Source of the DNA: Iodobacter violaceini
GTDB taxonomy: Bacteria > Pseudomonadota > Gammaproteobacteria > Burkholderiales > Chitinibacteraceae
Assembly: GCF_011601265.1 (NCBI RefSeq)
Contig: NZ_JAAOLX010000001.1
Coordinates: 620,001-684,000, forward strand
Direction: 5' to 3'
DNA: 64,000 bases
Numbering within the stretch: the stretch's first letter is position 1; the number at the start of each line of letters is the position of its first letter. Both the position numbers and the translations under genes were made by a program. Below the pieces are notes generated by a model. It did no database searches. It had not been told where the DNA came from and saw nothing but the letters and a program-made list of their open reading frames with translations. Shown in pieces: positions 26,840 to 35,361 of the stretch.

Positions 26840-27303
26840 AAAAATGCTTCATTATTTTGAGTCTACTCAGTGGCCTTGCTCAGGCAGAAAGCGCTGTTTT
26901 TTCAGCCCAACTGCCTGATTTTCAAAACAAAATGCAGTCTTTTTCCCAATGGAAAGGTAAACCGCTCATTATTAATTTTTGGGCAACCTGGTGCAGCCCC
27001 TGCAGAGAAGAAATACCGGAGTTTATTGCATTGCAAAAGCAATATGCAGGGAAAGTGCGGTTTATTGGCGTAGCCATCGACGAACAAAAAGATGTCGCCG
27101 CATTTTCAAAGCAATACGGAATAAATTACCCGGTTTTATTTGGGGAAGCCAATGCAATGGAATTAATGCGCAAAGAAGGCAATCAGCTGGGCGGATTACC
27201 CTTTACCGCAATATACAATGCAAAAGGTGAACGAATTGCAATTGAGCTGGGAAGACTCAAAAAAGAAAAGTTGGAGAATTATTTAAAAGATTTAGCACGC
27301 TAA
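26836..27303 (+). CDS. TlpA/ResA-like periplasmic thioredoxin
   Basis: A 155-residue exported thioredoxin-fold protein: signal peptide (1-17, ending AQAES), active site WATWCSPCREEIPEF near residue 55, and the cis-proline segment GLPFTAIYNAKGER near residue 120. It is a probable recipient of electrons from DsbD, which is encoded immediately upstream and overlaps by four bases. Candidate targets are cytochrome c apoproteins or oxidised periplasmic enzymes; the sequence does not decide. Confidence 0.9.
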   Translation: MKKCFIILSLLSGLAQAESAVFSAQLPDFQNKMQSFSQWKGKPLIINFWATWCSPCREEIPEFIALQKQYAGKVRFIGVAIDEQKDVAAFSKQYGINYPVLFGEANAMELMRKEGNQLGGLPFTAIYNAKGERIAIELGRLKKEKLENYLKDLAR

Positions 27304-27325
27304 TCATCAGCAAATTGCAGTAATC

Positions 27326-27350
27326 ACATCGCGTAAAAAATACGCGATGT
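27326..27350. terminator. Hairpin between convergent tlpA-like and arsR-like genes
   Basis: A perfect 10-bp stem, ACATCGCGTA with TACGCGATGT, around an AAAAA loop. It sits between two convergent genes but lacks a T run on either side, so termination is likely but not certain. Confidence 0.6.
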
Positions 27351-27356
27351 AAAGAT

Positions 27357-27662
27357 TTAAAAGCCGCAGAATACGTTTCTTAACATAACAATCACTTCCA
27401 GCGTACGTAAATCACCCACACGGTAGTAAACCCGATTGGCATCTTTACGTGTACGCAGCACCCCTTTTTCCCGCATCAGGGCAAGGTGCTGGGAAATATT
27501 CGACTGAGTCGTACCAACCTGCTCAACGATATCCTGCACGCTGACTTCTTTGTCGCCAAGTACGCAAAGAATTTTCAAACGCAAGGGGTGTGACATCGCC
27601 TTCATCGCACGCGATGCCTGATCAATGTGGGGGTCGTCCATATGCTCAATGGAATTGGCCAT
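27357..27662 (-). CDS. ArsR-family regulator with persulfide-sensor-like cysteine pair
   Basis: A 101-residue winged-helix repressor. The recognition helix is in GTTQSNISQHLALMREKGVL. It lacks the metal-binding cysteine cluster of ArsR/SmtB (C-V-C), but has Cys33 in helix 2 (K-I-L-C-V-L) and Cys99 near the C-terminus (N-V-F-C-G-F). Their spacing of 66 residues equals that of the persulfide-forming pair in SqrR and BigR. I infer a sulfide/persulfide or thiol-redox sensor. It lies between the DsbD/TlpA-like genes and gpmI; its target is not obvious here and may be elsewhere. Confidence 0.78.
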   Translation of the reverse strand: MANSIEHMDDPHIDQASRAMKAMSHPLRLKILCVLGDKEVSVQDIVEQVGTTQSNISQHLALMREKGVLRTRKDANRVYYRVGDLRTLEVIVMLRNVFCGF

Positions 27663-27853
27663 AATCGCTATCTGAGATTAAAAAAGGTTTGAGGGGATAT
27701 TCTAATTATTTCTTGCTTAATTTGGTAGAAATATTGCCAAACGTCATAGAGGCTATTATGCAATAGGTTAGAATACCAGGGATATTTAAAATTTGTTTGT
27801 CTGCTGAGCAAGCATTAAATACGCAGCAGCATCCATCACAGGGATTAATAAAT

Positions 27854-29392
27854 ATGAGCCAAAACGTCAAGCCCGTTCTTTTGCTGATTTTAGATGGCTT
27901 CGGTTACCGCGAAGAGACAGCGGATAATGCCATTGCTGCAGCAAAAAAACCGCACCTTGATCGCCTGTTTGCCACCTGCCCGTGGACCACGATCAACGCA
28001 TCCGAAGAGTATGTTGGCCTGCCTAAAGGCCAGTTTGGTAACTCTGAAGTTGGCCACCTTAATATTGGCGCTGGCCGCGTGCTGCAGCAAGACATCAGCC
28101 GTATCGACTGTGATGTGGCAGACGGCTCTATCGGGCAAAACACTGTTTTTGCCGCAGCAATTGAACAAGCGAAAAGCAGTGGCAAAACGCTGCACATCTT
28201 AGGCCTGATCTCGGATGGCGGGGTTCACAGCCACGAAGCCCATATTAATGCCCTGGTAGCCGCAGCCAGCGATGCGGGCGCAGGCCAGATCAATGTCCAT
28301 GCCTTCCTGGATGGCCGTGACACACCACCGCGCAGCGCTGCCGTTTACCTGGAAAAACTTCAGGCCGTTTGCGACAGCCACCCTGCAGCAAGAATTGTTT
28401 CGGTTACAGGGCGCTATTGGGCTATGGACAGAGATAAGCGCTGGGAACGAATTGAACCTGCCTACAACGTTATGGTTGAAGGCAAGGGTCTCTACCATGC
28501 AAACAGCGCCGCCGAAGCACTGGCAGCCGGTTACGCCCGTGATGAAAACGATGAATTTATTTCTGCCACCGCCATTGGCGCACCATCGTCCATGCAGGAT
28601 GGCGATGTTGTGATCTTTATGAATTTCCGAGCCGACCGCGCGCGCCAGATCACTACTGCACTCACCGATACCAGCTTTGATGGTTTTAAAGCGCGTCAGC
28701 CAAAATTTGCTTCATTCAGTACTGCAACCAATTACGGCTCTGCCTATCCGGCACTGCAAGTTGCTTATGACAAGCCTAAGGTGCAAAACAGTTTTGGTGA
28801 GTACATCGCCAACTTAGGCTTAAAACAACTGCGCATTGCCGAAACCGAAAAATACCCGCACGTTACTTACTTCTTCTCAGGTGGCGAAGAAAAAGAATTC
28901 GCCGGGGAAGATCGCATCCTGGTACCTTCACCCAAGGTAGCCACTTACGATTTACAGCCTGAAATGAGCGCACCAGAAGTCACACGCCGGATTGTTGAAG
29001 CCATTGAATCAAAGCAATACGCAGCCATTATTTGCAATTATGCCAATGGTGATATGGTTGGGCACTCAGGTATTTTTGACGCTGCTGTTAAAGCAGTTGA
29101 AGCTTTAGACCAGAGTGTTGCACAATGTGTTGACGCCATGCTTGCAGCCGGTGGAGAAATCCTGATTACGGCCGATCATGGTAATTGTGAGCTGATGTTT
29201 GATCACACCGCACACCAGCCACATACCCAACACACTACAGACCAGGTTCCATTTGCCTATATCGGCCGCCCGGCAACAATGGCGGCACGGGGCAGCGGGG
29301 CTTTACGTGATATTGCCCCTACCATGCTGGCATTAATGGGCCTTGATCAGCCGGAAGAAATGACGGGCAAATCACTTGTACATTTGTCCTGA
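27854..29392 (+). CDS. gpmI: 2,3-bisphosphoglycerate-independent phosphoglycerate mutase
   Basis: A 512-residue metalloenzyme interconverting 3- and 2-phosphoglycerate in glycolysis. N-terminal metal motif LLILDGFGYREETADNAI, the phosphorylated serine in GNSEVGHLNIGAGR, the substrate strand FLDGRDTPP, and the C-terminal metal block TADHGNCELMFD are all seen. The start MSQNVKPV at 27854 restores family length; an upstream in-frame codon would add 19 unconserved residues. It precedes envC-ctpA. Confidence 0.97.
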   Translation: MSQNVKPVLLLILDGFGYREETADNAIAAAKKPHLDRLFATCPWTTINASEEYVGLPKGQFGNSEVGHLNIGAGRVLQQDISRIDCDVADGSIGQNTVFAAAIEQAKSSGKTLHILGLISDGGVHSHEAHINALVAAASDAGAGQINVHAFLDGRDTPPRSAAVYLEKLQAVCDSHPAARIVSVTGRYWAMDRDKRWERIEPAYNVMVEGKGLYHANSAAEALAAGYARDENDEFISATAIGAPSSMQDGDVVIFMNFRADRARQITTALTDTSFDGFKARQPKFASFSTATNYGSAYPALQVAYDKPKVQNSFGEYIANLGLKQLRIAETEKYPHVTYFFSGGEEKEFAGEDRILVPSPKVATYDLQPEMSAPEVTRRIVEAIESKQYAAIICNYANGDMVGHSGIFDAAVKAVEALDQSVAQCVDAMLAAGGEILITADHGNCELMFDHTAHQPHTQHTTDQVPFAYIGRPATMAARGSGALRDIAPTMLALMGLDQPEEMTGKSLVHLS

Positions 29393-29435
29393 ACGGCGAG
29401 GGGCATTTGGTAAGATAGCCAGGATGTAATCCATA

Positions 29436-29470
29436 AAGCGACTGACCACCAGCAGGTGGTCAGATCGCTT
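29436..29470 (+). terminator. Terminator-like hairpin after gpmI
   Basis: CTGACCACC (29442-29450) pairs with GGTGGTCAG (29455-29463); an outer AAGCG/CGCTT pairing extends the stem across a small internal loop. A T-rich tract follows. Confidence 0.7.
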
Positions 29471-29623
29471 ATATTTTGGCTTTATGATGCTTAAAGAATT
29501 AGAAATCAGGGAAGTAAGCGATTCATTTGCAGGTATTACACCTGCCATACTTCACTCTCATTTTTAAGCCCAGGCAGGCAAACCATCCCTAAGTAAGGGT
29601 AAATACTTGGTAAACTTATAAGA

Positions 29624-30931
29624 ATGCTCAGAGCGCTTTTTCTTCTAATGCTTACAACCGGTGCACTTGCTGCACCGGCTACGCCTGCCGCGCCTAAACA
29701 AGAATCCGAAGCAAGACAAGCTGAGTTAAAAGATTTGCGAGGCCAGTTGCAAGAGCTAAAAAAAGACCTTGCAGCCAATGAATCGCACCGCAGCGAAGCC
29801 AGCGACGCTTTAAAAGACTCTGAAACAGCGATTTCCGATGCTAATCGCGTTCTTAGCTCCATGCAGCAAGAACAAGCCCTCACCAGCGCTGAAATTTCCC
29901 GCCTTGAAAACGACATCAGCCATACCCGCAAAGGGATTCAGGCCAGCCAGCTTCGCCTTGGGAAAATCCTTAAAACACGCTACAAAGCCGGGCAGATTGA
30001 AGCATGGCGTCTGCTGCTCAATCAGCAAGACCCTAATCAAGTCAGCCGCGAGCTCACTTATTACCGCTATATCAGCCGCTCGCAATTGCAGCTTGCAAAT
30101 AAACTGGAAGCACAGTTGAGTGAGCTTTCCCGCTTAAGTGAAGATATCCGGCAAAAAAATGAAGCTTTGCAACAGCTTGCGCAAAGGAAAAAACAGCAAA
30201 AAGAAATGCTGGTATCCGAGCAGCAGGAAAAACAGCAAATTGTGAGCAACCTCTCACAAGAAATCAGCAGCCAGCGTAATCAAATCCAAAAACTGGCCGC
30301 CGATGAGAAACGCCTGACAGGGCTGGTTGATAAGCTCAACGCCATTATCAAACGCCAGGAGCTTGAGCGCGCCAAAAAAGCCGCCCAGGCCAGGCAGCTT
30401 GCTGAGAAAAAAGCCAGGGAGCGTGCCGCACGAAATGCTGCTGCTCAGGCCAAAGCAAAAGCTGCAGGAAAACCCGCACCCAAGGCAGAGCCCGAACCAG
30501 AAGTCACTACCGCGCTGCCTGATGCAACACAATCAGGACAAGCCTTTGCATCGCTCAAAGGTAAGCTGCGCTTACCGATTAAGGGTGAAATCACCGGCCG
30601 TTATGGCACGGCTCGAGGCGAAGGCGGGCAATGGAAAGGCGTATTTATTCGCGCTGCCTCCGGCCAGAGCGTCAAAGCGGTAGCCAGTGGCCGGGTGGTT
30701 TTTGCCGAGTGGCTACGCGGCTTTGGCAATATGCTGATCGTCGATCATGGCGGTGGATATATGAGTATTTACGCTGCAAACGAGAGCATTCTTAAGCAAG
30801 TCGGTGATACGATTAAGGCTGGGGACAGCATTGCCACCAGTGGTAACAGCGGTGGAATGGCAGATTCCGGCTTATACTTTGAATTAAGACAAAACGGCCG
30901 CCCCGTAGACCCATTGGCGTGGGCTGGCTAG
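29624..30931 (+). CDS. envC: EnvC-like murein hydrolase activator (degenerate LytM domain)
   Basis: A 435-residue periplasmic protein: signal peptide (1-16), long coiled coil (about 30-245), an Ala/Lys-rich linker, and a LytM/M23 fold (about 310-435, LRLPIKGEITGRYGTARGEG). The zinc ligands of active M23 enzymes are absent: the first His position is in GQWKGVFI and the H-x-H motif reads L-Y-F-E-L. This is the pattern of EnvC, which has no hydrolase activity but activates amidases at the division site. It is followed by ctpA. Confidence 0.9.
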   Translation: MLRALFLLMLTTGALAAPATPAAPKQESEARQAELKDLRGQLQELKKDLAANESHRSEASDALKDSETAISDANRVLSSMQQEQALTSAEISRLENDISHTRKGIQASQLRLGKILKTRYKAGQIEAWRLLLNQQDPNQVSRELTYYRYISRSQLQLANKLEAQLSELSRLSEDIRQKNEALQQLAQRKKQQKEMLVSEQQEKQQIVSNLSQEISSQRNQIQKLAADEKRLTGLVDKLNAIIKRQELERAKKAAQARQLAEKKARERAARNAAAQAKAKAAGKPAPKAEPEPEVTTALPDATQSGQAFASLKGKLRLPIKGEITGRYGTARGEGGQWKGVFIRAASGQSVKAVASGRVVFAEWLRGFGNMLIVDHGGGYMSIYAANESILKQVGDTIKAGDSIATSGNSGGMADSGLYFELRQNGRPVDPLAWAG

Positions 30932-30978
30932 ACCATTACGACGCCCCATATCAGCAAGCCTATAACAGGAAAACACGG

Positions 30979-32442
30979 ATGTCCTCGAGCAACAAAAAAC
31001 CAAAGCTCCAAAAGATTGCCTTGCTATTGGCAGGTGCAGGTCTGGGCATTGCCCTGAGTCTTTCCTTTAACGCAGTGGCTGATAAAGATGCGGGAGGCAA
31101 CCCCTTACCCGTTGAAGAGCTGCGTGCATTTTCTACTGTTTTTGGCTTGATAAAGCAGAGCTATGTAGAGCCAGTCGAAGATAAAAAACTCATTACCGAA
31201 GCCATTAAAGGCATGGTATCGGGTCTTGATCCGCACTCCACTTATCTGGATGCCGAAGCCTTCAAAGATATGCAGATTCAAACCCAGGGCGAATTTGGTG
31301 GCCTTGGAATAGAAGTCAGCATGGAAGACGGCCTTGTGCGCGTTGTATCGCCCATTGAAGATACGCCAGCCTATCGTGCCGGTGTAAAAGCGGGCGACTT
31401 TATTGCCAAGATTGATGAAACGCCGGTACAAGGCATGTCGCTCAATGATGCCGTGACTAAAATGCGCGGCAAAATTGGCTCGTCGGTGACGCTGACCATG
31501 CTGCGTAAAGGCGAAGGCAAGCCCATTATTCTGACGCTGAAACGCGCTGTCATTAAAGTACAAAGCGTGAAATCCAAAATGGCCGAACCAGGCTATGGCT
31601 ACATTCGTGTGGCACAGTTCCAGGAGCACACCACAGAAAACGTGGCACAGGCCCTTGATGCCCTGTACAAAGAAAATAAAGCACCGCTTAAAGGCGTTGT
31701 GCTCGATTTACGGAATGACCCAGGTGGCCTGTTAAATGGTGCAGTGGGTGTTTCTGCTGCATTCTTACCTAAAGATGCGCTGGTGGTTTACACCGAAGGC
31801 CGCACTCCTGATTCCAAAATCAAACTAACAGCAAGCAAAGAAAACTATCTGCGCCAAAATGGCAGAGAAGATTATTTTAAAAACACGCCTAAGGAAGTGA
31901 AAAACGTACCGCTGGTTGTATTGGTGAATGGCGGCTCTGCTTCGGCTTCAGAAATTGTAGCGGGCGCATTGCAAGACCATAAACGCGCTATTGTGGTGGG
32001 TACGCAAACCTTTGGTAAGGCATCGGTGCAGACCATTATGCCAATTGATAACAAAACCGCACTGAAGCTCACCACCGCTCGTTATTTCACGCCGCTTGGC
32101 CGCTCAATTCAGTTGAAAGGCATTACACCGGATATTGAAGTCGAAGAAGCAGTACTGAACGGCAAGGAACAAAATGCCTTCCGTATTCGTGAAGCCGATT
32201 TAGGACATCGTTTAGATAATCCGACCGATAAAGAAGCTGGCAGCAAAAAAACAGCATCTGAAACCAAGGCGGAAATCAAAGCAGAAATTAAAAAGCTGAA
32301 ACCGGCCTCAGCCAGCGAAACTGCTGAAGACAATCCACGTGAAATTGCTTCTAAAAACGACTACCAGTTGCAACAAGCGCTGAATATTCTGAAAGTGCAG
32401 CAGATTTTGCAAAATAAAAATGTAGCCGCGCCGGCTAAATAA
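30979..32442 (+). CDS. ctpA: Carboxy-terminal processing protease, S41 family
   Basis: A 487-residue periplasmic serine protease. N-terminal signal/anchor (about 10-30), PDZ domain (about 95-175, GGLGIEVSMEDGLVRVVSPI), and catalytic core with nucleophile Ser in GGSASASEIVAGAL and Lys in GTQTFGKASVQ. It cuts C-termini of envelope proteins, often murein hydrolases, which matches the adjacent envC gene. The ATG at 30979 (MSSSNKKPK) is preferred to an upstream start overlapping envC. The Lys/Glu-rich tail is not conserved in detail. Confidence 0.94.
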   Translation: MSSSNKKPKLQKIALLLAGAGLGIALSLSFNAVADKDAGGNPLPVEELRAFSTVFGLIKQSYVEPVEDKKLITEAIKGMVSGLDPHSTYLDAEAFKDMQIQTQGEFGGLGIEVSMEDGLVRVVSPIEDTPAYRAGVKAGDFIAKIDETPVQGMSLNDAVTKMRGKIGSSVTLTMLRKGEGKPIILTLKRAVIKVQSVKSKMAEPGYGYIRVAQFQEHTTENVAQALDALYKENKAPLKGVVLDLRNDPGGLLNGAVGVSAAFLPKDALVVYTEGRTPDSKIKLTASKENYLRQNGREDYFKNTPKEVKNVPLVVLVNGGSASASEIVAGALQDHKRAIVVGTQTFGKASVQTIMPIDNKTALKLTTARYFTPLGRSIQLKGITPDIEVEEAVLNGKEQNAFRIREADLGHRLDNPTDKEAGSKKTASETKAEIKAEIKKLKPASASETAEDNPREIASKNDYQLQQALNILKVQQILQNKNVAAPAK

Positions 32443-32465
32443 CAGCCGCCCCTTGCATCTGTTCA

Positions 32466-32491
32466 GACAGCTCCTCCGGGAGCTGTTTTTC
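32466..32491 (+). terminator. Rho-independent terminator after ctpA
   Basis: CAGCTCC-TCCG-GGAGCTG (32468-32485), followed by TTTTT. Confidence 0.85.
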
Positions 32492-32548
32492 ATTGCGTGC
32501 AAAGTAAGTTTCATCGGCCTAAACTAAAACATCTTCAGGAGGATCGCG

Positions 32549-32950
32549 ATGAAACCCTGCTTAAGCAACGGTGCCAGGCATCATTTGATTCAGCTCTATC
32601 CGCTTCCGCCAGAACAAGCCCTGCATGCCGTACTCTTTTTGAATTCTTTAGAAGGGGTTATTGCACATAGCTCAGGCAATAAGCACTGTATCAGCGTGCG
32701 CTACCATTTACCCCAATACCGCTTACAGTGGCTGGAAAAGGAGTTAAAGCAAGCAGGCTTTCATTTAGATGAAAGCATTCTGAGCAAAATCAAACGCGCC
32801 CTCGCCCACTATTGCGAAGATATTGCCTGCAGCAATTTAGAAATCCCTGAACACAATGTTAAAAGCCGTGATGTCTACGTTAAAGTATGGGAAAAACATC
32901 CGCACGGTGATCATGATGAAACACCAGAAGAACTGCGGCGGTATTTATAA
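32549..32950 (+). CDS. Conserved-looking protein of unknown function
   Basis: A 133-residue soluble protein, not recognised. A strong AGGAGG-type site precedes the ATG, so it is very probably a real gene. Residues 10-75 predict a strand-helix-strand-helix pattern (HHLIQLYPLPPEQALHAVLF) that could be a ferredoxin-like fold. The C-terminus is rich in His and acid (EKHPHGDHDETPEEL), and several Cys are scattered. Metal binding is possible but unproven. It stands alone between the ctpA terminator and moeB. Confidence 0.7.
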   Translation: MKPCLSNGARHHLIQLYPLPPEQALHAVLFLNSLEGVIAHSSGNKHCISVRYHLPQYRLQWLEKELKQAGFHLDESILSKIKRALAHYCEDIACSNLEIPEHNVKSRDVYVKVWEKHPHGDHDETPEELRRYL

Positions 32951-33130
32951 GGGAGTACTGTGTTAATAGCCCTGAGCATGGCTGGCGCTTTTTTTATGAA
33001 GCAAAACAAGTTTGAAGAAACGCATTTCACCGCCTCATGAACGGCCCGTATCCCCCCGCTGATTTAAGCCCAAACACGCAGCACCCGCGCCTTCTCGTAT
33101 AATTTCTCACCCTAACTGCGATTTTCAGCC

Positions 33131-33928
33131 ATGAGCTTCTGCCCAAACCTTTCTGCCAGCTCCGAAGACACGCTGGATGATCAAGCCCTGCTGCGCTACA
33201 GCCGCCATATTCTGCTCGATGAAATTGGCATTGAAGGCCAGGAAAAAATCAGCCAGGCCCATGTACTGTTAATTGGCGCCGGAGGCTTAGGATCACCAGC
33301 GGCACTTTATCTGGCATCGGCAGGCGTGGGCACGCTCACCATTGTGGATCATGATCAGGTTGATTTATCTAATTTACAGCGCCAGATCATCCACAGCACT
33401 GCCAGTCTGGGCCAGAATAAAGCGCGATCTGCCGCTCAGACCATTTATGCACTGAACCCGCACATCAGGGTTAATGCGCTGAGTACCAGAGCGACAGACA
33501 AAGAGCTGGATCAGCTTGTTGCCGCCGCTGATATCGTACTGGATTGCTGTGATAATTTTGCCACCCGCCATGCTGTAAACCGCGCCTGTGTTACGCATAA
33601 AGTACCACTGGTTTCTGGTGCAGCAGTTCGCTTTGACGGGCAGCTTACAGCCTTTGATTCCAGGCTGGACAACGCCCCCTGTTACCACTGTCTGTTTGGT
33701 GAAGAAGGCGAGGCCAGCGATGGCCCATGCGCTACTTTTGGGGTTTTTGCCCCTCTCGTAGGGATGATTGGGGCCGCACAGGCAGCAGAAGCACTCAAAC
33801 TGATTATTGGCCTTGGCAGCCCGCTGATTGGACGTTTACAGCTGCTGGATGCACGCAATATGCAATGGCGGGAAATGCGCTACAAACGTGATCCAGCCTG
33901 CCCTGTCTGCGGCTGTAACAAAAGCTAA
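33131..33928 (+). CDS. moeB: MoeB-type molybdopterin-synthase adenylyltransferase (ThiF family)
   Basis: A 265-residue E1-like enzyme. ATP-binding loop GAGGLGSPAALYLASAGVG at about residue 41, the DLSNLQRQIIH adenylation block, and zinc-cysteine pairs (C-Y-H-C and C-P-V-C-G-C) at the middle and C-terminus are all visible. It adenylates the C-terminus of MoaD (or ThiS) before sulfur transfer. No rhodanese domain is attached. It is followed by the trpS leader region 45 bases on, so read-through into trpS is possible. Confidence 0.92.
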   Translation: MSFCPNLSASSEDTLDDQALLRYSRHILLDEIGIEGQEKISQAHVLLIGAGGLGSPAALYLASAGVGTLTIVDHDQVDLSNLQRQIIHSTASLGQNKARSAAQTIYALNPHIRVNALSTRATDKELDQLVAAADIVLDCCDNFATRHAVNRACVTHKVPLVSGAAVRFDGQLTAFDSRLDNAPCYHCLFGEEGEASDGPCATFGVFAPLVGMIGAAQAAEALKLIIGLGSPLIGRLQLLDARNMQWREMRYKRDPACPVCGCNKS

Positions 33929-33973
33929 ACAACAATAGTTATCATTAAGTATCAAATACGGTAGACAGACGGC

Positions 33974-34081
33974 ATGAAAACTGCAATAGTGATGGCCATG
34001 AAAGCAACACAAGCCACCCTTTTCGCTACAACCCCAGCCCAGAGCTGGTACTACCGCCAATATATGTTACTGGCGGCTTAA
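33974..34081 (+). CDS. Putative leader peptide of trpS (Trp-Tyr-Tyr)
   Basis: A 35-codon frame from ATG 33974 to TAA 34079-34081, ending PAQSWYYRQYMLLAA. The only Trp codon (34046-34048) is followed at once by two Tyr codons and lies just before the first arm of a three-way hairpin set (see 34054-34124). In-frame ATGs at 33992 and 33998 could also start it. The ribosome sites for all are weak, the main doubt. It is read as an attenuation leader because the next gene charges tRNA with tryptophan. Confidence 0.55.
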   Translation: MKTAIVMAMKATQATLFATTPAQSWYYRQYMLLAA

Positions 34082-34124
34082 GCTCATTTTATTGAACAAT
34101 GCCGCCGGTCCAGGCGGCATTGTT
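34054..34124 (+). promoter_or_regulatory. trpS: Candidate trpS attenuator (pause hairpin, antiterminator, terminator)
   Basis: Segment 1 CCGCCA (34054-34059) pairs with segment 2 TGGCGG (34071-34076). Segment 2 extended (34069-34077) alternatively pairs over nine positions, including one G-U, with segment 3 (34101-34109). Segment 3 also pairs with segment 4 in a 12-bp stem (34095-34106 with 34113-34124) followed by a loose T-rich tract. A ribosome paused at the Trp codon at 34046 would cover segment 1, free segment 2 and prevent the terminator. These are mutually exclusive pairings seen directly; the regulatory behaviour is inferred. Confidence 0.6.
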
Positions 34125-34178
34125 ATATCCACATACCCCATGGGCTCGGCGGCTTTAATCCAAACAAGGATCGAGTAC

Positions 34179-35177
34179 ATGACTTCGCATATTATTCTGA
34201 CTGGTGACCGAACAACTGGCCCGCTGCATTTAGGCCACTTTGTAGGTTCATTGCATAACCGCCTTGCCTTTCAGGACAAACATACACAATTTTTAATGCT
34301 GGCTGACGCCCAGGCACTGACCGATACCGATCATGATGTGGTACATCGCAATGTGCTGGAAGTAGCGCTCGATTACCTTGCTGTTGGCCTCGATCCTGCT
34401 AAAAACACGATCTTTATTCAATCGCAGGTGCCAGAATTATCCGAGCTGACTTACTACTTTATGAATCTGGTAACCGTTGCCCGCCTTGAGCGCAATCCTA
34501 CGGTTAAAGAAGAAATTCGCCAGAAGAACTTCCAGCGGGATATTCCGGCCGGTTTTTTGGCCTACCCGGTAAGCCAGGCGGCAGATATCACGGCATTTAA
34601 AGCCACAGCCGTTCCTGTAGGCGCCGATCAGGCCCCGATGATTGAGCAAACCAACGAGATTGTTCGCCGTTTTAATGCCATAGCGGGCAAAGATATTTTG
34701 CTCGAAACGCGCGCCATCATCCCGCAAACGGGCCGCCTGCCTGGGCCGGATGGTAAATCTAAAATGAGTAAATCTCAGGGCAATGTGCTGCATTTATCGG
34801 CCAGCCCGGATGAAATTACCCAGTTTGTAAAAAGCATGTACACCGATTCCAAGCACTTAAAAATCAATGATCCGGGCCAGGTGGCTGGCAATGCCGTATT
34901 TACCTTTCTGGATGCGTTTGAGCCGGATATCAGCTTTGTGGATGATTTAAAAGCCAAATACCGCAAGGGTGGCCTGGCTGATTCGGTTATCAAGCAGCAC
35001 CTGGAAGTACGCCTGCAAGAATTGATAGCCCCTATCCGCAATCGCCGCCTGGAGCTTGCAAAAGATCCGGCGCACGTGATGCAGATTTTAAAAGCCGGCA
35101 CAGCCCGTGCCCGCACCGTAGCGGCAGCCACACTGGGCGAAGTCAAATCGGCACTGGAGTTGGACTATTTTAGCTAA
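34179..35177 (+). CDS. trpS: Tryptophanyl-tRNA synthetase
   Basis: A 332-residue class I synthetase joining tryptophan to tRNA-Trp. The HIGH-type motif is P-L-H-L-G-H near residue 15, and the KMSKS loop is intact (GKSKMSKSQGN, near residue 195). The ATG at 34179 has AAGGA eight bases upstream; an in-frame start at 34092 would begin inside the terminator stem and is rejected. It probably belongs to the compact bacterial TrpRS group. Expression is likely set by the attenuator upstream. Confidence 0.96.
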   Translation: MTSHIILTGDRTTGPLHLGHFVGSLHNRLAFQDKHTQFLMLADAQALTDTDHDVVHRNVLEVALDYLAVGLDPAKNTIFIQSQVPELSELTYYFMNLVTVARLERNPTVKEEIRQKNFQRDIPAGFLAYPVSQAADITAFKATAVPVGADQAPMIEQTNEIVRRFNAIAGKDILLETRAIIPQTGRLPGPDGKSKMSKSQGNVLHLSASPDEITQFVKSMYTDSKHLKINDPGQVAGNAVFTFLDAFEPDISFVDDLKAKYRKGGLADSVIKQHLEVRLQELIAPIRNRRLELAKDPAHVMQILKAGTARARTVAAATLGEVKSALELDYFS

Positions 35178-35266
35178 CTCAGCAAGTTCACGGCCTTAAC
35201 AGCAACTCCACCAGCTTAATAAAATCCAAGTCTTGAAATACGGGCGTTCAGGAGAGCACGGAGGAT

Positions 35267-35304
35267 CACAGAGAAAAACATCAGCAAGTAAAGTTTTCTC
35301 CGTG
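35267..35304. repeat. Imperfect inverted repeat between trpS and tatD
   Basis: CACAGAGAAAA (35267-35277) and TTTTCTCCGTG (35294-35304) match at 10 of 11 positions as inverted arms. The sequence resembles short dispersed CACGGAG-type elements found in many proteobacterial spacers. It may also help end the convergent transcripts. Confidence 0.45.
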
Positions 35305-35361
35305 AAACTTCATGTTCTCTTTACCTCTGCATTTTAAGATCTGGGTTTTTTATATTTTCAA

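Noticed and set aside
27734-27775. Possible sigma-70 promoter for gpmI (TTGCCA and TATTAT/TAGAAT)
   Set aside because: Spacing between the candidate boxes does not fit a convincing -35/-10 pair.
33929-34178. In-frame upstream extension of trpS from 34092
   Set aside because: It would begin within the terminator stem, has no ribosome site, and adds residues absent from TrpRS; the ATG at 34179 has AAGGA.
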